Positions 35,601 through 43,447 of a DNA stretch of 64,000 nt are shown in pieces. Position 1 is the stretch's first letter; every line of letters begins with the position of its first letter. The stretch is from an uncultured Verrucomicrobiales bacterium (lineage in GTDB: Bacteria; Verrucomicrobiota; Verrucomicrobiia; Verrucomicrobiales; Akkermansiaceae): positions 1 to 64,000 of the forward strand of contig CASICJ010000024.1 in assembly GCA_949373085.1 (NCBI GenBank), read 5' to 3'. The notes beneath the pieces were generated by a model, which worked only from the letters and a program-made list of their open reading frames with translations, was not told the DNA's origin and did not search any database. The position numbers and the translations under genes were made by a program.

Positions 35601-35816
35601 AGTGATAGCCCAACTTTCAAGTTGGTCGTAAGGGGCGAAAAGTTTATCTGGCCGCTTGGGATGCTCCCGAATCGGCCAGATGCGACTATGCAGATGGAGC
35701 GCTCAAGCGATCTGAAAACTTGGGAGGTTGTTGAAGTGATCAGAGTTCCTGAAGGGCTCGAGATTATACCAAGGGCCGAAAAGTCTTATTTTCGTCTTAC
35801 ATTCTCGCTCAATTGA
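32643..35816 (+). CDS. Large matrixin-like zinc metalloprotease with Calx-beta-type C-terminal region
   Basis: The 1057-residue product begins with a membrane/signal segment (RVIVLVFPLLVICFFGLDIA). A catalytic domain around residues 200-380 has zinc motif THELGHSLGLAH with His334, Glu335, His338 and His344, followed by FQSLQRLYGD. The usual Met-turn methionine seems replaced: NRTKLLEPSL. Downstream are a pre-peptidase C-terminal-like domain (~400-520), a MAM/jelly-roll-like segment (~640-830), a Calx-beta-like repeat (~840-960) and a calcium-binding DSDGDGFDELSEYVLGTNP motif near 970. It is probably surface-exposed or secreted, and the substrate is unknown. Codon use matches its neighbours. 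The start codon is GTG; it is divergent from DUF502. Confidence 0.82.
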   Translation: MSQRISTTVLQRVIVLVFPLLVICFFGLDIARNKRGPTPKDAGLNLKKVGSSESPVAWQRGGEVSYNVSPMTSSMNWPKRSSLSYQNFGHLAVPDASFYSLDPDLRSQLCEQERKQLKSYLRHLESAESMDQPWLCWGEGVQRSKLVIYNEVEKLTGLTGGGDKLFANQFQTKGRWTKTATDGFAFSAQGDSSIITWSIVPDNTSIPGLMNQSAIGSNFRSWMASVYGGSMSGPAADQPWFEIFKSAFEEMAGTCGLTLIYEPTDDGVRVESSNPGELGIRGDIRISARELDGNSGNLAIAFPPNHGDMIFDSSDGIFQITSGGSIRLFNTVTHELGHSLGLAHVCPINRTKLLEPSLTTSFRGPQFDEFQSLQRLYGDRFELHGDFRDNDTVQSAKSIELVEGSRVEFLRLSIDDDRDQDFYRFEALVGQRLNVKVVPGEGTYLEGGETEGGCSQGISFDSAKVHDLSVQILAEDGETIIFESASEGLGESEIIEQFRLPATGFFYLRVSGDQTNAAQIYELGVELMASVPAPRLHLFDHRILEESGSIKNNRLDPGETIRLAIEVGNIGELQSGILTTNILVSDNAVLFSKSSPLRLEPGEMGVIEVVVGTNGSCGEFLGIDLKINGESGELLKENLEFEAGVLTRPVAFDINFENLNGLPGDWKSETSGSGEEWKVGSSRWDSPIQSVFVPGRDSSGESFLLSPVFELASSGGDLSFSHLYRLEAGFDGAVLEVSRDGGEWVDLLIDPSVITGGGYNRSIREGFGSAIGGQQAWSGILENFTPVSVKLPAAWAGEMLQFRWRVVHDASSALDGWWIDNVKMEMLSEDCEPHRPEVTLALKSGELDENHPDSLAIVILETKLPLVSSLSIPLKLSGSATFSEDYEINKQAVLPAAEVSLEIPVRVIPDFINEGNETALIQIPSGDPTFVGGRNFSVPLMISDLLKIDAWSVFFLGGEVNLLGDSDGDGFDELSEYVLGTNPSLASDSPTFKLVVRGEKFIWPLGMLPNRPDATMQMERSSDLKTWEVVEVIRVPEGLEIIPRAEKSYFRLTFSLN

Positions 35817-35865
35817 TCGAGTTCCGACTTCCTTTCTCTGCCGGATTTGGCAAGACAGTAGCGAC

Positions 35866-36159
35866 ATGAATGCCGTTGATCTCGCAAGCTCTGCGCAATC
35901 CGATCCAGAACCACCTTCAGGAATCTCTCTTGGCCAACAAGCTCTTTGGTTAGTCAAGGCGGGGCGCTGGGATGATTCACATGATGTTTGTCAGGATGTT
36001 CCCGATCCCGATGGAGCTTGGATTCATGCTTACCTGCATCGCGAGGAAGGGGATGATGGCAACGCGTCCTACTGGTATCATCGTGCTGGCAAGGAGATTC
36101 CGTTACCAGGAGTGACTCTTGATGACGAATGGTGTCAAATCGCCACAGTAATTTCCTAG
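35866..36159 (+). CDS. Small conserved protein of unknown function
   Basis: The 97-residue soluble protein contains the compact motif ALWLVKAGRWDDSHDVCQD followed by DGAWIHAYLHREEGD and GNASYWYHRAGK. I believe this helical His/Trp/Tyr-rich pattern recurs in unnamed proteins of many bacteria, but I cannot name the family. It has no signal peptide or metal motif beyond the conserved His. It starts 50 bases after the metalloprotease stop and ends 12 bases before rsmB, so it may be part of the rsmB transcription unit. Confidence 0.8.
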   Translation: MNAVDLASSAQSDPEPPSGISLGQQALWLVKAGRWDDSHDVCQDVPDPDGAWIHAYLHREEGDDGNASYWYHRAGKEIPLPGVTLDDEWCQIATVIS

Positions 36160-36171
36160 TTTAAATTCTTT

Positions 36172-37377
36172 ATGCCAAAATCTGATAAGAATGTTCGCCG
36201 CGCTGCGGTTTCGGCTCTGAGAGCGTGGGCTAAGGGTCATGCCTATGCGGACTCCCTTGTGGAACGCCACTCTGATCGTAACCATTTGACGTCATCAGAT
36301 CGCGCTTTTCTTAAAACAATTTTACTGGGCGTTTTACGAAATCGAAGTTTGCTTGACCACTGGATAGGGATGTTTCGAAAAGGGAAATTGGATCCTGAAA
36401 CTCGGGATGTTTTGCGGGTTGGGTTTTTTCAATTGTTGATTTTGCGGACCCCGGACCATGCCGCGATTTATGAAACCGTGGCCTGTGCTCGCAAGCCCGT
36501 GCAGGGATTAATCAATGCCGTTTTGCGGAAGGCTGCACACTGTCGAATGAGGCTGTTGCGCGAGCTTCCTGACGTTGAACTTCCGATTCAGTTTTCGCAC
36601 CCCCATTGGCTTTGGAAACGTTGGAAGAAGCTCTTTGGTCAAAAGGATGCGGTCGCGTTGATGGATTGGAATAATCTTCCCGCTGAGCCTTATTACCGGC
36701 CCAATCTTTTAAATCCTCCCCCTTCTGGAAGTCCTGAGCCGGAGAGCGCCAAGGAAGCTGTAGAAAATGGTCACTATTATGTGACTGATCCCTCAACCAT
36801 ACATGCACCGGATTTTTTGGCGCCTAAGCCAGGCGAGATAGTGCTAGATGCCTGTGCCGCCCCAGGAGGCAAGGCGATTCACTTGGCGGGATTGATGAAT
36901 AATGAAGGGCGTTTGATCTGTATGGATTCTAACGAGAAGCGACTCCCGCGCCTTAACGAAAACCTTGAACGGTGCGGTGTGAAGATTGCTGAGGTGTCCT
37001 GCCATGATTGGACGAAGGATCCACCGGAAGAATTGCTCGAAGCTTGCGATGCTATCTTACTTGATGTTCCGTGCTCAAATACTGGTGTACTACGCCGTCG
37101 CGTGGATGCGCGATGGCGGATTCAAAAAATTGATTTGGAGAATTTACTCGTGATACAGAATCAGATTTTAGAACAGGCGATTAAGTGCCTAAAACCAGGA
37201 GGGCGGCTTGTCTACTCTACTTGTTCAATAGATCCGGAAGAGAATACTGATTTAGTAAATCGCTTTTTGAAGAGACATCCTGACTTTTTGCTTGAGAAGA
37301 GTGACCAGCTTCTGCCTTTTAAAGATGGATCTGATGGTGCTTTTGCTGCTCTTCTTCGGCAGAAATCCTCCTCTTGA
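36172..37377 (+). CDS. rsmB: 16S rRNA (cytosine-967-C5)-methyltransferase-type protein, RsmB/NOP family
   Basis: The 401-residue product has an N-terminal NusB-like helical domain (RRAAVSALRAWAKGHAYADSLVERH, DRAFLKTILLGVLRNRSLLDHWI). The C-terminal Rossmann methyltransferase carries SAM motif VLDACAAPGGKAIHLAGLM, motif IV LLDVPCSNTGVLRRRVDARWR and motif VI VYSTCSIDPEENTDLVN. The two cysteines in PCSNTG and TCSI are the catalytic and release cysteines of m5C enzymes. It methylates rRNA in the cytoplasm; the exact position (C967 by analogy) is inferred. Confidence 0.92.
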   Translation: MPKSDKNVRRAAVSALRAWAKGHAYADSLVERHSDRNHLTSSDRAFLKTILLGVLRNRSLLDHWIGMFRKGKLDPETRDVLRVGFFQLLILRTPDHAAIYETVACARKPVQGLINAVLRKAAHCRMRLLRELPDVELPIQFSHPHWLWKRWKKLFGQKDAVALMDWNNLPAEPYYRPNLLNPPPSGSPEPESAKEAVENGHYYVTDPSTIHAPDFLAPKPGEIVLDACAAPGGKAIHLAGLMNNEGRLICMDSNEKRLPRLNENLERCGVKIAEVSCHDWTKDPPEELLEACDAILLDVPCSNTGVLRRRVDARWRIQKIDLENLLVIQNQILEQAIKCLKPGGRLVYSTCSIDPEENTDLVNRFLKRHPDFLLEKSDQLLPFKDGSDGAFAALLRQKSSS

Positions 37378-37421
37378 CCCCTGCGACTGTTCGGGATTAG
37401 TTTGACTCACCAAAATACTTT

Positions 37422-38027
37422 ATGAAGGCTTTATTTTTGTTACTTCCTATTGGGATTGCCTCTCAATCCTGCGTTCTTCCAACATTTCCAGTTTCAGAAG
37501 AGGCTGGCAGTGGCTATCTTAATGGTTTCCGTTCAGCGACTCCGACTAGCGAACTTCAACCAATGGCCCATGAACGGGGTTACTGGGATGGTGACGCTGT
37601 TGAGGACCCTCCCTTAATCCGTATCAACCGTGATGAGCAAAAAGCCTATTTTTACAAGGGTAGTCAGGTGGTGGGAATGTCCCCCATTTCGACGGGCACT
37701 TCAACCCGTGCCACTTCAGCTGGAACCTTCAAAGTGACTGAGAAGGACATTGATCATGAATCTTCTCTTTATGGGGTCATTCGGGATCTAGCCACCGGAG
37801 AGATCGTAAATGATGATGCAGATACGAGGAAGCATCGGGCCGGTCCTGGGCAGGTTTTTGAGCCTGCTCCCATGCCTTATTTCATGCGCTTTAATGGCGG
37901 AGTTGGAATGCACGTCGGACACCTTCCTGGCTATGCAGCCTCTCATGGTTGTGTGAGAATGCCCAAAGAAATGGCAGTTCGCTTCTATGAAGCTGCAAGC
38001 GTCGGAACCCCAGTGATCGTTGAATAA
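37422..38027 (+). CDS. L,D-transpeptidase (YkuD) lipoprotein-like
   Basis: The 201-residue product starts with a short hydrophobic signal ending at a Cys (LFLLLPIGIASQSC), probably a lipoprotein. A YkuD catalytic domain occupies residues ~65-200: IRINRDEQKAYFYKGSQVVGMSPISTG near the start, GVGMHVGHLPGYAASHGCVRMPKEMAVRFYEA with the catalytic His and Cys (SHGCVRM). These enzymes cross-link peptidoglycan through 3-3 bridges or attach proteins to it. It lies 44 bases after rsmB and is followed by a 42-codon ORF and trmD. Confidence 0.9.
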   Translation: MKALFLLLPIGIASQSCVLPTFPVSEEAGSGYLNGFRSATPTSELQPMAHERGYWDGDAVEDPPLIRINRDEQKAYFYKGSQVVGMSPISTGTSTRATSAGTFKVTEKDIDHESSLYGVIRDLATGEIVNDDADTRKHRAGPGQVFEPAPMPYFMRFNGGVGMHVGHLPGYAASHGCVRMPKEMAVRFYEAASVGTPVIVE

Positions 38028-38032
38028 GATAG

Positions 38033-38161
38033 ATGAAGATTTTGATCGAATCTATTCCGATGTTAACTCTTCCTCTGGTTTTTACCCGTGGAAAAATCAA
38101 GCTACTTGAAAGGCCTCATCCGGCCAAGCTGGGCGAAGCTCTTGGAAAAGTAGATGCTTGA
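38033..38161 (+). CDS. Possible 42-residue protein between the YkuD gene and trmD
   Basis: An open frame starts 5 bases after the YkuD stop and reads MKILIESIPMLTLPLVFTRG through to KLGEALGKVDA. It fills the otherwise empty gap before trmD and its codon choice resembles the neighbours. No family or strong ribosome binding site is recognised. In other bacteria rimM and rpsP precede trmD; this ORF resembles neither. Confidence 0.4.
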   Translation: MKILIESIPMLTLPLVFTRGKIKLLERPHPAKLGEALGKVDA

Positions 38162-38184
38162 GTCAATCTAACCTCTCAGTAATT

Positions 38185-38859
38185 GTGCGCATCGATATTC
38201 TCACGCTTTTCCCCAAGATCGCAATGGCTCCTCTCGGAGAGAGTATCATGAAACGTGCTCAGGAAGCTGGTTTAGTTGAGGTTTGTGCCCACGATCTTCG
38301 TAAGTGGGCGACAGGAAAACATCGAAAAACTGATGATTATCTTTGTGGGGGTGGGCAGGGAATGTTGCTTAAACCGGAACCGATTTTCGCTGCTATTGAG
38401 GAGCTGAGGCGGGAATCATCCAAGATTATCCTTCTCACACCGCAAGGGAGCGTTTTCAAACAAGCCAAGGCACGAGAACTCTCGAGCGAAGAGCATTTGA
38501 TCTTCATATCCGGCCACTACGAGGGTGTTGATCATCGAGTGATCGAGCAGCTGGTAGATTTGGAGCTTTCGATTGGTGACTACGTCTTGACCAATGGTGC
38601 GATCGCCGCAGCAGTTGTGACAGATGCCATCGTAAGGCTCCTTCCCGGTGCACTTGGCGATGCTCGATCGGCCGTTGATGAATCTTTTTTTGATCCGAAT
38701 CTTTTGGAAGCGCCGGCTTATACCAAGCCCATCGAGTTTCGAGGTTTAAAGGTTCCAGAAATCTTGCTCTCTGGGCATCACGCTAAAATCGAGGAATGGA
38801 AAGCAGAGGTGTCTATTGAGCGAACTCAAGCGAATCGGCCAGATCTTCTCGATCAGTAG
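38185..38859 (+). CDS. trmD: tRNA (guanine-N1)-methyltransferase TrmD
   Basis: The ~224-residue SPOUT enzyme makes m1G37 beside the anticodon. The family start VRIDILTLFPKIAMAPL is preceded by a GTG at 38185, which I choose; a TTG at 38158 would add nine residues. Key segments are HDLRKWATGKHRKTDDYLCGGGQGMLLKPEPIF, IILLTPQGSVFKQAKARELS, LIFISGHYEGVDHRV and LSIGDYVLTNGAIAAAVVTDAIVRLLPG, followed by VPEILLSGHHAKIEEWK. Only the rimM and rpsP partners are absent. Convergent with ligA. Confidence 0.97.
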   Translation: MRIDILTLFPKIAMAPLGESIMKRAQEAGLVEVCAHDLRKWATGKHRKTDDYLCGGGQGMLLKPEPIFAAIEELRRESSKIILLTPQGSVFKQAKARELSSEEHLIFISGHYEGVDHRVIEQLVDLELSIGDYVLTNGAIAAAVVTDAIVRLLPGALGDARSAVDESFFDPNLLEAPAYTKPIEFRGLKVPEILLSGHHAKIEEWKAEVSIERTQANRPDLLDQ

Positions 38860-39039
38860 CTTGGCTGGTTGCCGAACTTTTTGTTCTGAATTAGCGGGGA
38901 ACTGTTTGAGTTTTTTGTGATCCCGTCAAATCGCTGATTTTAGATCAATTCTTGACCCTCAAAATAAATATTATCGTAGTCAATTTCCTCATCACAAGTA
39001 AGGCAGAAACGAGTGTTCAAAATTCAAAAATGATAAGCC

Positions 39040-41184
39040 TTAGGACTTGAGCATTTCGTTGAGTGTAATTTCGTCGATCACCGGAACGCCAAGAGATTCG
39101 GCTTTAGCCTGCTTGGATCCACCTCCTTCGCCGGAAAGAAGGAATTCGGTTTTTGAAGAGATCGAGCCACTGACCTTACCTCCATTGTCCTCAATAAGCT
39201 TTTTGAATTCTTGTCTCGGAGCCGAAAGTGTTCCTGTAATCACAAAGGTTTTTCCAGTGAACAGTCGTCCCTCTTTGACAGCAGTCGGAGTGGGTGCGAA
39301 ATTATCAGACTTTGGGTTGATACCAAGCTCGCGGAGTTTTTCTAGAACGGTTTTACCCGCTTCGGACCGGAAGAAGGTGCGCAGGTGCTGAGCGGCCACT
39401 GGCCCTAGATTATCATCAATCTGATATTGCTGAAGTCGAGGGTGGTTTTCTTTTTTTCGCTTTGATTTAGAAAGTTCTGCAAAATTTGGAAGGTCGGCAA
39501 GATCGGCGACGATTCGCGACTCGGGCAGGATACTCAGTTTTTCGTGGAGACGTGAAAGTTCCCGGGCGGCTGACTCACCGATTTGGGAAATGCCCATCGC
39601 AAAAAGCCAGCGACTTAGTGGTATTTCCTCACGGGCTTTGATGAGAGAGTTTATTAGGGTGTTTGCTCGTTTCTCCCCAAAGCGACGCTCCTTGGACTGC
39701 GTCAAGCCATCGGATGATTTTGCGGGGTCGAGATGCAAATTGGCGAGATCATTTAGGCTGAGTGAGAAAAGATCGAGGGGAGAAGATGCGAGTTTGGTTT
39801 CAACCAACTTGATTGCGACGGATTCGCCCAGCCCATCGAGATCGAGGGCCTTACGTCCGGAAAAGTGGGTGATACTGGTCACGGCCTGCGCAGGACATTC
39901 AAAGTTGACACACCGCCAAGCGACAAATCCATCTGGCTTTTCGATGGGGCCGTCACAGGAAGGGCATTTGTAATTTAGGGCTGTAGGCAGATGGAAGGGC
40001 GGGGTGTTCTCTGGGCGTTTCGTAGCAACTACGGAAACAACAGAAGGAATAATTTCGCCAGCTTTTTCGACAATTACGGTATCTCCAATGCGAACATCTT
40101 TGCGTTCTATTTCCTCTTGGTTATGAAGAGTGGCCCGGGAAACCGTTGTGCCCGATACGAAGACCGGTTCGAGTTCGGCGACCGGAGTGAGGACACCGGT
40201 TCTGCCAACTTGAATCGTAATGTCTTTGAGAAGTGTTTCCTTTTGCTCGGGGGGATACTTAAAAGCGGCAGCCCAGCGCGGCGCACGCGAGGTAAAACCG
40301 ACGGTTTCGCGCTCTTTAAAATTTAGTAACTTGATGACTGCTCCGTCAGTTCCATGGCCGAGGTCATGGCGCTTATTGTCAAGTTCACGAATCGCTGTCA
40401 AAATTTCGTCTAAAGTATGAACATACCAAACCGGTGAGTTGCGAGGGATTTGGAAATTGTCGAGGAGTTTACGAAAATCGTCTTCGTTCGCCATATCTGA
40501 TCCCTCGTTGGCACCGAGGCCGTGGGCTAAAAAAGCAAGGGGACGGGAGGCTACGACTTTTGGGTCGAGTGATTTTAAAGTTCCGGCTGTTGCGTTCCGC
40601 GGATTGGCAAAAGTATCGAGTCCTGCTTCGTCGCGTTGGGTGTTGAGCTTAGCAAAGCCCTCTGAAGGCATAAAGATTTCACCTCGTACTTCGAGGAGCG
40701 GTGGAGCATTCTTAAGATTGAGAGGAATGTTGCGAATTGTACGAACATTTTGTGAGATATCGTCACCACGGTTTCCGTCACCGCGGGTTAGGGCGTAATC
40801 GAGTGACCCGCCCCGATAAATTAGGGAACAGGCAACCCCGTCGATTTTTGGCTCTACGGTGAGTGATATTTTCTCAAGGTTCAGGGCCTTCTGGAGCCGC
40901 TTAAAAAATTCGTTTACTTCTTCTTCAGAAAAAAGGTCATCGATTGAAAGCATGGGGAGGAGATGCGCTCGCTGCTCAAAGGCCTCTAGTGGAGCTCCGC
41001 CTACCCGGTGGGTCGGTGAGTTCGGGTCATAAAGTTCGGGGTTTGCTTTTTCAAGGCCCTCTAGTTCTCGGAAAAGTCTGTCGTATTCAGCATCCGAAAC
41101 TTCCGGTTGGGCGTCTTGATAATAGAGCTGGTTGTGTCGATTGAGCTCGATTCGAAGTTCAGCAATACGGTTGTCAAAAAGCAC
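39040..41184 (-). CDS. ligA: NAD-dependent DNA ligase LigA
   Basis: The 714-residue product is a full LigA. The N-terminal Ia domain contains YYQDAQPEVSDAEYDRL; the adenylation domain has VEPKIDGVACSLIYRGG with the active-site Lys, then GVLTPVAELEPV in the OB fold. Four zinc Cys lie in YKCPSCDGPI and WRCVNFECPAQ. A helix-hairpin-helix region follows, and the C-terminal BRCT domain is GRLFTGKTFVITGTL to ESLGVPVIDEITLNEML. The start is a GTG at 41182-41184. It seals nicks in replication and repair. Single gene, convergent with trmD. Confidence 0.98.
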   Translation of the reverse strand: MLFDNRIAELRIELNRHNQLYYQDAQPEVSDAEYDRLFRELEGLEKANPELYDPNSPTHRVGGAPLEAFEQRAHLLPMLSIDDLFSEEEVNEFFKRLQKALNLEKISLTVEPKIDGVACSLIYRGGSLDYALTRGDGNRGDDISQNVRTIRNIPLNLKNAPPLLEVRGEIFMPSEGFAKLNTQRDEAGLDTFANPRNATAGTLKSLDPKVVASRPLAFLAHGLGANEGSDMANEDDFRKLLDNFQIPRNSPVWYVHTLDEILTAIRELDNKRHDLGHGTDGAVIKLLNFKERETVGFTSRAPRWAAAFKYPPEQKETLLKDITIQVGRTGVLTPVAELEPVFVSGTTVSRATLHNQEEIERKDVRIGDTVIVEKAGEIIPSVVSVVATKRPENTPPFHLPTALNYKCPSCDGPIEKPDGFVAWRCVNFECPAQAVTSITHFSGRKALDLDGLGESVAIKLVETKLASSPLDLFSLSLNDLANLHLDPAKSSDGLTQSKERRFGEKRANTLINSLIKAREEIPLSRWLFAMGISQIGESAARELSRLHEKLSILPESRIVADLADLPNFAELSKSKRKKENHPRLQQYQIDDNLGPVAAQHLRTFFRSEAGKTVLEKLRELGINPKSDNFAPTPTAVKEGRLFTGKTFVITGTLSAPRQEFKKLIEDNGGKVSGSISSKTEFLLSGEGGGSKQAKAESLGVPVIDEITLNEMLKS

Positions 41185-41399
41185 ACATAATTAGTAGCGC
41201 GTCGCCTGGAAGTCTGGGAGCAAAAAAGACACTTCCGATTGCATAGGGCCGCAGGAAGTCTGATGATTGACTTTATCGGCTGATATAATCAAGCTAGTCT
41301 GATTTCGTCCTAATTACCCCGGAATTCGATGGTGTTAGGAACGAAATGAGGACCTTTTAAAACCATCAGCGATCGCGACTTCCTCGTCGGAAGCGGCAG

Positions 41400-42137
41400 T
41401 TAATTCTTTCTCGTCGAAAATGCTGCTGCTTTTATGAGGTGAGCTTCGGCCGTGAGTAGGCCGCCGTTGAATTTTAGCATGCGGGGGTCTTCATCAAACA
41501 GGGTGGTGTAAAAGACGCAAGCAGCGAGATAAGCACCTTTTTGAGAGGGATGACTTCCGTCGCTACGATAGAGCTCGTCCCCAAGTTTTGGGTTGTTCTT
41601 TATGACCACTTTCCAAGTTGAACCCACTGGGGCGACATCTGCTGCACACTTTTTAGCGGTAGAGTGATAGCTTTTGCTGAGTGCTCTCTGCATCGATTCA
41701 TAGGTTGGAAATAGTTTTTGGTTCTTTCTGTCACCATCTCTTCTGCCCCAAGTCTCATAAAAGACGAGTTTGGATCCGGATTCATTGATAATTTCAGCTA
41801 AAGCGATCGCAGCTTTTTGAAATCTCTCTGGAAAGAGTGCGGGAAACTGACTTTGGTCCTGAAGAATAATAAGGTCGAATTGTCCTTGTTTGATTTTTGC
41901 GATCGTTCCCTTGGTGTTCAAGTGATACTCGAGAGTTTTTCCGCCGGGGTTGACAAACAAGATCTGTGTTTTGGAGTGAGGCGATTGCTTTATTAAATCG
42001 GTCACCATTTTTCGGATGCCTCCTGTGTAGCTATTTCCAATAAAAAGAATTTTTTCTGGTGGTTTAGCTGAACAAGCAGAAATAAAAACAAGGGCAATGA
42101 AGGCTAGGAAAACATAACGTCGTAGGGGCATCCTCAA
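41400..42137 (-). CDS. SGNH-hydrolase-like lipoprotein
   Basis: The ~245-residue product carries a lipoprotein signal (FLAFIALVFISAC with Cys22). The SGNH core is recognisable: LFIGNSYTGG with Ser36 as block I, DLIILQDQSQFP as block III region, and SDGSHPSQKGAYLAACVFY with the catalytic Asp-x-x-His. The family includes esterases and acyl hydrolases on carbohydrates. The substrate is unknown. It is divergent from the cytochrome c/PQQ dehydrogenase operon, sharing a 140-base regulatory space with an inverted repeat. Confidence 0.75.
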   Translation of the reverse strand: MRMPLRRYVFLAFIALVFISACSAKPPEKILFIGNSYTGGIRKMVTDLIKQSPHSKTQILFVNPGGKTLEYHLNTKGTIAKIKQGQFDLIILQDQSQFPALFPERFQKAAIALAEIINESGSKLVFYETWGRRDGDRKNQKLFPTYESMQRALSKSYHSTAKKCAADVAPVGSTWKVVIKNNPKLGDELYRSDGSHPSQKGAYLAACVFYTTLFDEDPRMLKFNGGLLTAEAHLIKAAAFSTRKN

Positions 42138-42162
42138 TTTTTAGCGGGCTTGCAGGGTAACT

Positions 42163-42181
42163 CAATCAAGATGGTTGATTG
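42163..42181. promoter_or_regulatory. Inverted repeat in the divergent SGNH/cytochrome c promoter region
   Basis: CAATCA at 42163-42168 and TGATTG at 42176-42181 form a perfect 6-bp inverted repeat with a 7-base spacer, midway between two divergent start codons. Size and position fit a regulator half-site pair. Confidence 0.35.
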
Positions 42182-42277
42182 GAGCGTTAAATTTATCGTT
42201 TTTAGGGCGGCGAGCGATCTGAAGATTGTTCTTTTTACTTGGTAGATTAACAATCGCCATTAAGTAAGTTTATAAGG

Positions 42278-43447
42278 ATGAAAATCATAATTTACTTTTT
42301 CTCAGCTTTAATCGTAGGAATGGCTTATTCTGCTCCGGACGTTACGGCCCTTGCTAAAGGCAAGGATCTCTACAATGGGGCAGGGTCTTGTATCGCATGT
42401 CATATGGCTAATGGAGAAGGGCAACCTGGGTCGGTTCCTCCACTGGCGGGGAGCGATTGGTTGGAGAATTCCGAACGAACGATTGCAATCGTTCTGCGCG
42501 GAATGGCTGGGCCGGTTAAAGTGAATGGGGACCGATATTACTCCGCGATGCCGCCTCAGCTTCTTTTCGATGATGAGAAGATCGCTGATATGATCACTTA
42601 CGTGAACCATGCTTGGGGAAATAAGGGTGCTGCTGTGACCGCTGACCAAGTTGGCAAGGCGAGAAAGGCACTTCCTCAGGCCGTTTACACGCCGGAAACT
42701 TTGCTGAAAGCTTTTCCTTTCGATAAAAAGTTGGGAAGAAAGAATGGGACTTATACTCCGGATTTCGACGACACCTTGATGGTGACAACTGAACCGGTTG
42801 TTTACCGCACTTTTATGCCGGGAGCATCGCCAGCGGCCTTTGCAGTGGCTCTTCCTGGAAACCACTATTATTGTTGGGATGCCGGAGAATGTCGTTTGCG
42901 CTATGCTTGGACTAAGGGTGGCTTTATCCGCGGAAATCAAGTCCATTGGTCAAGTAATGGTAAACCGGTAGCAAAGTTCAACGGGCTTCCTTACTACCGA
43001 GCTCGATCTAGCAAACTTAGCCCGGAGGATTATGGGCACTTGGCAGAAACGGCAAGACAAAAACCTTTCTATGATACGACGGAAGCGGTCGATTTTCCGA
43101 TCAAAATCGAAGGTGTTGATGCTCCTCCGAAATATAAAGGCTATCGGCTGATTCAAGGATACCCTGAATTTATTTATAAGATTGGCGATTACGAGATCCG
43201 AGAATTGATTCGAACCTCGAAGGATAATTTGGGGATCACTCGAAAGTTTTTGGTTTCTCCAAAAGTCCCTATCACCTTCAAGCTCACTCCGGATGAATCC
43301 TCGGGCTATTCAAGTTCTGCCGGGAAAATTTCCAATGATGGGACTCTAAAACTCACTGCGAAGCAGGCCATGGAGTTTGATCTCACCATCATTGAAAAAA
43401 ATCCCGATATCTCTGCTGCTACCCAAATTCAAGGATCAAAGAAATGA
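42278..43447 (+). CDS. Exported cytochrome c protein with C-terminal dehydrogenase-associated domain
   Basis: The 389-residue product has a signal peptide (IIIYFFSALIVGMAYSAP). The first ~115 residues form a class I cytochrome c: heme site CIACH at 38-42 and axial Met in RYYSAMPPQ, with DEKIADMITYVNHAWGN. The C-terminal ~270 residues (TLMVTTEPVVYRTFMPGASPAAFAVALPGNHYYCWDAGECRLRYAWTKGGF) form an unnamed domain usually found beside PQQ-type dehydrogenases in PVC bacteria. The stop overlaps the next start by ATGA, so it probably accepts electrons from that dehydrogenase. Confidence 0.85.
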   Translation: MKIIIYFFSALIVGMAYSAPDVTALAKGKDLYNGAGSCIACHMANGEGQPGSVPPLAGSDWLENSERTIAIVLRGMAGPVKVNGDRYYSAMPPQLLFDDEKIADMITYVNHAWGNKGAAVTADQVGKARKALPQAVYTPETLLKAFPFDKKLGRKNGTYTPDFDDTLMVTTEPVVYRTFMPGASPAAFAVALPGNHYYCWDAGECRLRYAWTKGGFIRGNQVHWSSNGKPVAKFNGLPYYRARSSKLSPEDYGHLAETARQKPFYDTTEAVDFPIKIEGVDAPPKYKGYRLIQGYPEFIYKIGDYEIRELIRTSKDNLGITRKFLVSPKVPITFKLTPDESSGYSSSAGKISNDGTLKLTAKQAMEFDLTIIEKNPDISAATQIQGSKK

